From: SIG440 sp045591095
GTDB taxonomy: Bacteria > Bacillota > Clostridia > Monoglobales > Monoglobaceae
DNA length: 57,918 bases
Direction of reading: 5' to 3'
Assembly (NCBI GenBank): GCA_045591095.1
Contig: JAZNSF010000013.1
Location: 1 to 57,918, forward strand
Numbering within the stretch: the first letter of the stretch is position 1; each line of letters begins with the position of its first letter. The position numbers and the translations under genes are program-made. A model generated the notes under the pieces. It was given only the letters and a program-made list of their open reading frames with translations, was not told the origin of the DNA and made no database searches. Positions 50,581-57,918 of the stretch are shown here, piece after piece.

Positions 50581-53293
50581 TGATTAGTTCACTTGCATTC
50601 TGATAGCTACCTTTTACAAAAAAGACGGTTCCATTTTCCAGGTCCGCAAACGTCCCTTCTGTTAAAGTCCCCTTAGCTTTATCAAATACATAAATTTTAG
50701 CACTGGTAGGAACTCCAAGAAGTACCTTTTGATTATCCTTGCCGGTTGCAACAACTCGTTTTTTAGCAGTATCTATATAGTGAACTTTTCCTAATCCGGT
50801 AAAGCTAATCTCAGTAACGCAAGCTCCTTTATTTGTAGAATCATATGTTCTCAACAAAGATAGTGTCAAGCTATTCGCATCGCATCTTGATTTAACTTCA
50901 CAGATTTCACCATTTACATCTGTAATAAATTGAATTATATCACCTTTAGAATACTGCTTTGTGAAAACAGAGTCATTAGCTGCTACCAAAGTTATGGGCT
51001 CACCGGAATAGATTCCGGTAACACCTGTTACAAGATCGCCCTTACTATTCATGGTTGTTATTAGTTCTTCAACAAGCATTATTGGCGAACCTCCAGAAAC
51101 TTCGTGCGTTCTGCCAAACATTACAATTGCTCCGGCTATTCTTCCCTCACTCAAATCATAAGGAATACAGTTTTCTATATTATTGTTAATCTGAACAATT
51201 GATTCCATATAAAAATCATCTTGATTGCCACCATTTTCGCTGGGGATTACAAACAATCTGGTTGAATCATCAATCAATATATCATGTGAAAAGCTCTTAA
51301 AGGTAGAAGCATATGTCGCACTACTTATTTTATCGCTAGTACTACTGTTTCCCCATGAACTTTGATATATCTTTCTGAAAACATCTTGTCCAATAGCAGC
51401 CTTCTCGCCATCAGAATAAGCTTCAAAGCTCTGTGCAATTGTAATATTATTAATTTTACCTTCCTTATTTACTGTATAGGTAACAAGCTGACGGAAATTT
51501 GGCATAGCATTAAGTGCATCAAATACCGCTGTCGGCTTTAACGTTTTAAATACCGCCGGACCTTCACTTGTGATATTGGTCTTTACATTATTAGCAAGTT
51601 CCAGAATTACCCAGTTGCCATTTTCCGTAAAAATTTGTACTCGAACGAAGGAATCAAAACCACTGCTGTCCTTATTAATACCGTTTAAAAATCCGTAAGT
51701 TGTGTCATTTTCCAGACTTTTTGCAACAATTTTACCAAATATATCAAGATAGAATAAGCCATATTCGCCTAGCGAAACAGTATGCTTTGCACTGGGACTG
51801 AGTTCATATTCCTCATCATTTATTACCACGCGGTCCTTATAAATAGACTTAACCGTCCCTTTAACCGTTGCATTTGCAACCTTAACATATTTTATATTTC
51901 TGTCATTTTTCTTAGACTCCGCATACAAAATTATATTTCCGGTTTTTATTTCGGCAAACTCATGCTTTACCGGCGCTACATATGGGCCATACACACCCAA
52001 ATCAGTTCTGTATACTCTATTATCACTGACAGGCTGTTCAACTTCCAACAACACGCCATATTCTTCCGCTTCAGGGTCTAGTTTGATCGTCACTCCGCCA
52101 AACGCATCCGTTATTTGGTAGGTGCTGGTCGACACGGTTGACGCCATAATAGTGAGATAGTCCATAACAAAAATAACATCATAAACCTTATCATCGTTAT
52201 TGTCAATGAGGGTTACTGTTCCGTTAACAGGGCAAAGTTTTTCTTTTGCCAAAACTTCTAAATCGCCATTATGTATCAGTGTAGCAGATTTGGAAAGTTT
52301 CAGATCGTAGTACTTGTTATCCTTAGCATTTTTATAATACCTGAAATTCGCTTTGCTTACACCACTTTTTTCTATCTGGTTGCTGTGTGTGTTAATCACA
52401 TTGTTGTTGTAAGGCTCTACATAAACAAGTTCGCCAAAAGGCGCACCCTTCTGCTGTCTGTAATAGTAATACGCACTGTAGCCAAGCAGATTGCGAGCAT
52501 TTGTTGTTCCTTCTTTGTATACTCTTCCACTGATTTCAACCTGACCGGGCACAAGGTTTGATGTGCCTTTTATAGAGTTAAATTCATTCGTCTGAATGAT
52601 TCCCCTATCTTTATGAATTCCAAATACATAATAAAGTAGGCTTTTCCCTTCCAGCCTTTCGTATGTTTGTAATATTGCCTCACCTGATGAGTTTACAGTA
52701 ACAGAACGCACCTGCAAAACATCTGTATCAAGGACATTCCCGAATGCCTTCAAAAAATCTAGAATCGTAAAATATCCTTCCTCAGTGAATTCACATCCAT
52801 TGAATATTCCAAGCTTATCTGCAACAGTGAGGTATCCAACAGGGTATCCCCCTTTTTGTTTAGCAAGTTCAGTGTATCCAAGCATAGACACAAACACTTT
52901 AGCTGCTTCACTCTTTGTAATGTTATCATAGGGTCTGAACTCAGAACCTTTTTCACCACTTATAAGTCCAGCGTAAGCTGCTGCAGAAATTGCATTAATT
53001 TCCTCTATTTCTGAATCAACATCTGAAAATGGATTTTCTATACCGGGTATAGGGGCTATTTCGCTATACCCGGGGTAAACCTTCATTATGTATGACATAA
53101 AGGTGCTTCGCATCACTGTGTCATAATAAAAGATTGAATCACTTTCATTGATAAGCCCAAACGCTTCCAGCTTGTTAAACTCATAAGTCTCAATTACTTT
53201 TACCTCATCTGTCTCTTCAGTTGCAGACACGCCAAAGATAGGAAGAAGGCTAAAAATAAGTATTATTGCTATTAAAAATCTTAGTTTTTTCAT
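50570..53293 (-). CDS. Secreted SLH-domain surface protein
   Basis: This 907-residue protein has a signal peptide (MKKLRFLIAIILIFSLLP, cleavage near GVSA-TEE), SLH-type segments in the first 200 residues (NPFSDVDSEIEEINAISAAAYAGLISG; EFRPYDNITKSEAAKVFVSMLGY) and a long beta-rich remainder without recognised catalytic motifs. SLH domains hold proteins on the wall through pyruvylated glycan. AGGAGGATAACA precedes the ATG, 10 bases after the stop of the next SLH gene, so the two are one operon. Confidence 0.88.
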   Translation of the reverse strand: MKKLRFLIAIILIFSLLPIFGVSATEETDEVKVIETYEFNKLEAFGLINESDSIFYYDTVMRSTFMSYIMKVYPGYSEIAPIPGIENPFSDVDSEIEEINAISAAAYAGLISGEKGSEFRPYDNITKSEAAKVFVSMLGYTELAKQKGGYPVGYLTVADKLGIFNGCEFTEEGYFTILDFLKAFGNVLDTDVLQVRSVTVNSSGEAILQTYERLEGKSLLYYVFGIHKDRGIIQTNEFNSIKGTSNLVPGQVEISGRVYKEGTTNARNLLGYSAYYYYRQQKGAPFGELVYVEPYNNNVINTHSNQIEKSGVSKANFRYYKNAKDNKYYDLKLSKSATLIHNGDLEVLAKEKLCPVNGTVTLIDNNDDKVYDVIFVMDYLTIMASTVSTSTYQITDAFGGVTIKLDPEAEEYGVLLEVEQPVSDNRVYRTDLGVYGPYVAPVKHEFAEIKTGNIILYAESKKNDRNIKYVKVANATVKGTVKSIYKDRVVINDEEYELSPSAKHTVSLGEYGLFYLDIFGKIVAKSLENDTTYGFLNGINKDSSGFDSFVRVQIFTENGNWVILELANNVKTNITSEGPAVFKTLKPTAVFDALNAMPNFRQLVTYTVNKEGKINNITIAQSFEAYSDGEKAAIGQDVFRKIYQSSWGNSSTSDKISSATYASTFKSFSHDILIDDSTRLFVIPSENGGNQDDFYMESIVQINNNIENCIPYDLSEGRIAGAIVMFGRTHEVSGGSPIMLVEELITTMNSKGDLVTGVTGIYSGEPITLVAANDSVFTKQYSKGDIIQFITDVNGEICEVKSRCDANSLTLSLLRTYDSTNKGACVTEISFTGLGKVHYIDTAKKRVVATGKDNQKVLLGVPTSAKIYVFDKAKGTLTEGTFADLENGTVFFVKGSYQNASELIIYR

Positions 53294-53303
53294 TGTTATC
53301 CTC

Positions 53304-56300
53304 CTATATTAGTGCATCTATCAGATTGGAAACCACAACAGCTGACTGTGCACGATTTGCAGTTTCCAAAGGCGAAAAGTTTCCGTCACCCATGCCCGAG
53401 ATTACGCCAGCTCTCTGCATTTCAGCTACCGCTTCCTGAGCATAATCGCTTATACTATTCCCATCCGAAAATTCTTGTGTCAGTTTCACAGCTTTAACCG
53501 TTTTGTTCATAGCCTTTATTGCTCGCTGTGCCATAACAACCATATCCTGTCGGCTTATATTCTTGCCAACTCCAAATGTTCCATCATCATTGCCCTTGAT
53601 AATTCCTGTTTCCTGAGCGGCACCAAGGTATGGTGCATACCACGCATTTGCATCAGCATCAGTAAATGTTGACTTTTTGCCATCTACCTTTATACCCACA
53701 AGCTGGACAAGCATTTTCACAAATTCCTCACGGGTTACATTGTCAAGCGGACGGAACTCCTTGTCAACCGAAATTATACCTCTTTGTAAGAGTTTGTTTA
53801 CACTTTCGGTTGCCCACGAAGCCTTGTAGAGATCAGTGAACACAGATGTTGCTGCTCCGTTTTGCGATGGGCTTACGATACCGGGGGTTGTCCCAACCTG
53901 GTAAGACTCTACTACCGGATTAGATGTGGCGCCGCCACCACCGCCACCACCGCCGCCTCCGCCAGGGGGTTTATATCCACCTACTGCAATGTCAAAAGCT
54001 GTACGAAGGTCTGTAAAGCTTCCAAAAGGAGTGCTTTGAATGATAGTCATATTGATTTCATTTTTCTGATTTGGTTCATAAGCTTGATAAGTCGCAAGTT
54101 TAGTTACGCCTTTTAAAAGAACGTTCGAATCACCTAACAGCAGTGTCGTATAATTCGTCCAATCAGTATTGTTTATCGCTGTCATCAATGTTTCAGCCTT
54201 GTACATCATTGCTACTGCATCGTCATAGGTATTAAAAGTCTTTTGTTCAAAAAGTGTCTGGTAAATATAATCAGCATAATACTTATCTTCAAGAAGCATC
54301 ATGTTTTTATTTGCAGGCAGATTTAACGCATCTTCAATCTCATCTGCGGTTGTCGCCCCATTAATCGAAGTAAGTATTCCGCTCTTTTCACTGTCATTGA
54401 GGTAGTAAATCTTCTTCCTCTCGCACTCAGTCACGTTGTAACCAATCACCGATACATAATATTCTCCACAACTTGCAAGCTGTATATCCTGCTTAAACTT
54501 ACCTTCGTCGTTTGTCTGAAGAGGAATAGCTGTTATAAGGCTACCATCCAATGCCATCAGCTTAACAACTATATTTCGCTTACCCGAAACGCTTAATTTT
54601 CCATTTACGGTAGCAACATCAACATTGAGTATAGGCTTTTCCAAAACTACTGTCGCACTTGCTGTAGAAGTACTACACATTAAACTATTATCAGACTTAA
54701 CCATAGTGTCAGTAATCAGTTTGGATATACTGCTGTCAGCAACAAAAGCAATCGCCGTTTGTCCCTCGGTCAGGGCAGTGAAGTTAACTTCTAAATTCTT
54801 CTGTCCACCGTTTGCCGAAATAGTAGCTGAGCTACCAGGGTCATTGGGAAGTGTTGTCGAATTTTCATCAGCAAATACCGCAAGTTTTAACGTTAGCAAA
54901 GCTTGATCGTCGCTATAATTAACAACATTGGTCTTTACCTTATTAGTTGTAAATACAGGAGTTCCTATGTAAAGCTTGTTTTCATTAACTGTTTCAAAGG
55001 TTATGCTTTTGTCCTCCGGAACCAAAACAGGTCCATCCCATTTTTGTCCAACAAACTGCTGGCCAAAGGTATCAACAAGAGTCCTTTTTGCTGTTACTGT
55101 GTAGCTTGTACCAAGTTCGAGTTTGGTATTAAAATTCACACTGAGAATCTTGCCGTCTGCTATAACATCATAATCTGAAGAACTGATAACATCTTCGCCT
55201 TTCTTTACTTCTACCATACTGTTGTCAACCGGTCCAAGATTATTAGAAAATTCGAATCTCACACCTTCTGCAACGCTTACTCCGGTTTTCCCATCTAAAG
55301 GAGAACTTTTTATAAATGCAAAATCAGTCAACGTATCAACAGCTGTAACCTTTATATTATCAACCTGAACTTTATACTCTGTACCTGTACTTCCTCTTGA
55401 TGTGAATAAATAAAAATCTGCATAATCACCTAAAGTCCAGCCCTTTGAAAGCTTGTTAGTAGAAATATGGTTTCCGTCTACGTAAATCGAATAAATTTTG
55501 TTTTTGGAATCTATAATGAAGGTTAGTTTGTGCCATGCACCATTTGATATAATTGAATTTTCGACTGTGTATTGTGTAGCCTTAGCTCCGTCAGCATCAT
55601 CACTAGATTTAGTTACCTTGACACTACCATCGGCCGCTATATCAATCAAAGCACCTATTTGATAGGGGTTTCCGTTTCTGAAAAATACGTTCGCACCAGC
55701 TGTTTTAAACAAATCGATCTCAAACTTCAGCTTATTGGGAAATGCATTGCCATTGTTAATATATGCCTCCGATGTCCGCATCGCATGCTGATGTATACCG
55801 AACGCACCGTTTACCGGTACAGAAGCTACATTGCCATGTTCATTACCCTCAGCTTTTATTTCTACAGCTCCTGCGCCCTCCGGGGACTGATTTTTTACAT
55901 AATATGTGCCTGTTTCATCAACATATTGGCTCTTTGCATATGTCTCTTTTAGGGGGCTATCGGTATCAGTCTCTATCTTTTGTCCTGCTGTAAAATTGTT
56001 AAAGTCACTTCCTGCAATGAATGCTGTTTCCCCTACCGCAGTATTCGGCATTATAAGCGGAAGCTTATATATTATTTTGACAATATCTTCATATGAAGCA
56101 TATCCACCATCCGGGCGCTTTTCTAAAAGTCCGTTAAAGACAACTTCCGTGCAATATTCATCAGGCAGCTGCATCTTTGCCTTGTTATCTAAAATAACTT
56201 GTCTTATAGGATCAACAGATGTCGCTCCGTTAATTGTCGATTTTATAGTTTGTTTCTCATAGCTGAAAAGCAGAGATGTTTTAAAGGTTATCGTCTTGTC

Positions 56301-57918
56301 AGCGCCAAGTTTTAATCCGGTTGCATCAGCTATATTTTTGTTCAAGGTCACGGTGTACGTTTTATTACGTTCAAGGTCATTTGTAAATGATATCGTCATT
56401 ACATTTCCGCTTACAGAAACTTCGTATATAGGGTCAGTAGTTTCTCCCGTCACAGTTACAAGAGCATTGTCTACTACATCGCCGAGATTTCGGTTGAATG
56501 TAGCTGTAACAGCATCTATATCTCCGTCTATTTCTGTCGCATTATTGTCAGGTGTTGTACTGACAAGTCTAAGCTCATCATAAGCATAAACCTTTATATT
56601 GTCAACCTTTGCTGTACCGTTAGTATCCAATATAACCTCATTAACATTGAGCATATCAGAAGGCATGGTAAGGGTCTTTTTGTATTCATCATTTATATAT
56701 ACATAATACTTTCTGACTGTAAAATCAAAATACAAAGTTATTTTAAACCACGTATCTTCAGAGTACTCGCTTGTACCTATCTGCACATTTCTGACAGCTG
56801 TACCATCACTGAACTTAAAATAGTCAGAACCATGCCATTGCATAAGCTCTCCCGGTTGGCTTGCAGTCGTTTGGCCATTTACAAAAATATAAGCTGCTCC
56901 GGACGACCTGTTCATTTCAAACTCAACTTTAACTTTTTCAGCATAAGCACCGGTTTCTTCATTATAGGACGGATGCTTTTTAATATGTTCGTTCGCAACA
57001 CCTATTCTGTCAGATTCGGCTGTTGTAATTGTTGCTACCTTGCCATGTTCAGCATCATCACTGTCAACACTCACTGTCTGACCATTTGTCACATAATATG
57101 TATTTGTAGAGTCTTGATCTCCTTCTGTGCCGATTATTGAGTCAACAGCCTCAAAATCAAAATTTGCAATCTCATCATTGAATTTGCTTCTTAAAAAGCT
57201 TACAGTTGTAAACTCCACCGTGTTATCAGTACCAAGAGCTACTCCGTTTTCATCGACAATATTTGCTTTAAAGGTCACGTTATATGTTGTATTAAGTTCA
57301 AGGCCATTTGTAAATGATATCGTCATTACATTTCCGCTTGCAGAAACTTCGTATATAGGGTCAGTAGTTCCTCCCGTCACAGTTACAAGAGCATTGTCTA
57401 CTACATCGCCGAGATTTCGGTTGAATGTAGCTGTAACAGCATTCGCCCCTGGATTATCAGCTAATGTTGTACTTTCTATTTTAAACTCCTCGTAAGCGGC
57501 AACCCTTATGTTGTCAATATAGTCCGCACTGTTATTGGTTTGGAATGTGAAATCGGGAATAGTTCCGGACCAGCCGGCCAATGTCCATCCATAAACAAAC
57601 TCTCCATCCATATAAAGAGAACATTTCTTGGTCGAGGTCGAGGTATCGAGGTAAATTGCATACTTAACCCACGTTTGTGTCGTCATGGCATTTTCCAATA
57701 CTGTTTCTGTCGAAGCACCAGAATTAGTAAATATGCCAATATTACCGGTACCATATATTTTTATCAACTGACCCTGTGCATATGGATTTCCGTATTTTAC
57801 AAGTGTATAACCACTCGCACCTGTCGTTTTCCAGTAATCAAACTCAAATTTAATTTTTGTTGGAATATTACCGGTAGATGACTCCAGATTGTGCTCAGAT
57901 ATACCAAACGCGGAAAGC
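53304..57918 (-). CDS. Large SLH-anchored surface protein with LamG-like and Big_5 repeats, N-terminus cut by window end
   Basis: About 1537 residues are visible and the frame stays open to the window end. Three repeats alternate a concanavalin/LamG-like module (KIKFEFDYWKTTGA; KLKFEIDLFKTAGA) with a Big_5 Ig-like module (ATFNRNLGDVVDNALVTVTG). Two helical INGAT segments follow in the middle and late part, then an 11-Gly linker and three C-terminal SLH domains (TREEFVKMLVQLVG; ISRQDMVVMAQRA; ETANRAQSAVVVSN). LamG-like modules often bind carbohydrate, so a polysaccharide-binding or wall-attached adhesin or enzyme scaffold is likely. Any catalytic domain would lie beyond the edge. Confidence 0.9.
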   Translation of the reverse strand, partial: LSAFGISEHNLESSTGNIPTKIKFEFDYWKTTGASGYTLVKYGNPYAQGQLIKIYGTGNIGIFTNSGASTETVLENAMTTQTWVKYAIYLDTSTSTKKCSLYMDGEFVYGWTLAGWSGTIPDFTFQTNNSADYIDNIRVAAYEEFKIESTTLADNPGANAVTATFNRNLGDVVDNALVTVTGGTTDPIYEVSASGNVMTISFTNGLELNTTYNVTFKANIVDENGVALGTDNTVEFTTVSFLRSKFNDEIANFDFEAVDSIIGTEGDQDSTNTYYVTNGQTVSVDSDDAEHGKVATITTAESDRIGVANEHIKKHPSYNEETGAYAEKVKVEFEMNRSSGAAYIFVNGQTTASQPGELMQWHGSDYFKFSDGTAVRNVQIGTSEYSEDTWFKITLYFDFTVRKYYVYINDEYKKTLTMPSDMLNVNEVILDTNGTAKVDNIKVYAYDELRLVSTTPDNNATEIDGDIDAVTATFNRNLGDVVDNALVTVTGETTDPIYEVSVSGNVMTISFTNDLERNKTYTVTLNKNIADATGLKLGADKTITFKTSLLFSYEKQTIKSTINGATSVDPIRQVILDNKAKMQLPDEYCTEVVFNGLLEKRPDGGYASYEDIVKIIYKLPLIMPNTAVGETAFIAGSDFNNFTAGQKIETDTDSPLKETYAKSQYVDETGTYYVKNQSPEGAGAVEIKAEGNEHGNVASVPVNGAFGIHQHAMRTSEAYINNGNAFPNKLKFEIDLFKTAGANVFFRNGNPYQIGALIDIAADGSVKVTKSSDDADGAKATQYTVENSIISNGAWHKLTFIIDSKNKIYSIYVDGNHISTNKLSKGWTLGDYADFYLFTSRGSTGTEYKVQVDNIKVTAVDTLTDFAFIKSSPLDGKTGVSVAEGVRFEFSNNLGPVDNSMVEVKKGEDVISSSDYDVIADGKILSVNFNTKLELGTSYTVTAKRTLVDTFGQQFVGQKWDGPVLVPEDKSITFETVNENKLYIGTPVFTTNKVKTNVVNYSDDQALLTLKLAVFADENSTTLPNDPGSSATISANGGQKNLEVNFTALTEGQTAIAFVADSSISKLITDTMVKSDNSLMCSTSTASATVVLEKPILNVDVATVNGKLSVSGKRNIVVKLMALDGSLITAIPLQTNDEGKFKQDIQLASCGEYYVSVIGYNVTECERKKIYYLNDSEKSGILTSINGATTADEIEDALNLPANKNMMLLEDKYYADYIYQTLFEQKTFNTYDDAVAMMYKAETLMTAINNTDWTNYTTLLLGDSNVLLKGVTKLATYQAYEPNQKNEINMTIIQSTPFGSFTDLRTAFDIAVGGYKPPGGGGGGGGGGGATSNPVVESYQVGTTPGIVSPSQNGAATSVFTDLYKASWATESVNKLLQRGIISVDKEFRPLDNVTREEFVKMLVQLVGIKVDGKKSTFTDADANAWYAPYLGAAQETGIIKGNDDGTFGVGKNISRQDMVVMAQRAIKAMNKTVKAVKLTQEFSDGNSISDYAQEAVAEMQRAGVISGMGDGNFSPLETANRAQSAVVVSNLIDALI
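56371..56515 (-). repeat. Near-identical 145-base direct repeat, copy 1
   Basis: Encodes a Big_5 segment. It matches 57298-57442 with about three mismatches in 145 bases, much closer than the third Big_5 copy, which points to recent duplication or gene conversion. Confidence 0.85.
57298..57442 (-). repeat. Near-identical 145-base direct repeat, copy 2
   Basis: Second copy of the Big_5-encoding repeat, 927 bases from copy 1 and in the same reading frame. Confidence 0.85.

Overview
The window looks like chromosomal DNA of a spore-forming, Gram-positive anaerobe of the class Clostridia. The evidence is the sporulation pair yabP-yabQ with divIC and an S1 protein, MecA, ribosome binding sites of the AGGAGG type, frequent TTG and GTG starts, a THF riboswitch on an ECF folate transporter, and SLH-domain surface proteins. 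The composition is moderately AT-rich. I cannot name the species from sequence alone.

Layout. 1-4660 (minus strand): mecA, then yabP-yabQ, divIC, an S1 RNA-binding protein, an NfeD/SPFH membrane pair and yebC, which is cut by the window edge. 4800-5035: a structured RNA that I read as 6S RNA. 5126-8711 (plus): rsmD, coaD, a coiled-coil protein, then a THF riboswitch controlling folT-folC. 8698-12783 (minus): lrgB/lrgA, a tail-anchored hypothetical, an orphan polysaccharide-export permease, a TtcA-like enzyme and rdgB; a SLOG-family gene lies on plus at 9828. 13029: gapA with a clear promoter. 14119-16196 (minus): PAP2 phosphatase, a COG2426 membrane protein and ApbE. 16327-21882 (plus): murJ, an O-antigen-ligase-like protein, a glycosyltransferase and two DUF4330 proteins.

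The most notable element is at about 21947-22560: a ~610-nt region without a plausible gene, with its own promoter, followed by a small membrane protein and dxs. Position, size and neighbours fit the OLE RNA and its partner OapA. The operon continues with a TlyA-type methyltransferase, nadK, recN, an RseC-like protein and an ABC-F ATPase.

30887-36139 (minus): HtrA with a two-component system of the CssRS layout, then rsmI and a TrmN6-like methyltransferase. 36488: a G5/3D-domain wall protein. 37589: an M20 dipeptidase. 39060-40510: an IS110-family element with a ~180-nt noncoding leader that may encode its bridge RNA. 40590-45167 (minus): an M23/LysM/G5 peptidase, a WalR-like regulator without a kinase next to it, rlmH and an LTA-synthase-like protein. 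45428-47932 (plus): an Lrp-type regulator with an aminotransferase, then TatD. 48069-48251: tRNA-Met and tRNA-Glu.

From 48300 to the end the window is accessory in character: a broken tyrosine-recombinase remnant beside tRNA-Glu, a GH3 enzyme, a transporter fragment, and two large SLH-domain surface proteins. The second of these is cut by the window end and carries near-identical internal repeats.
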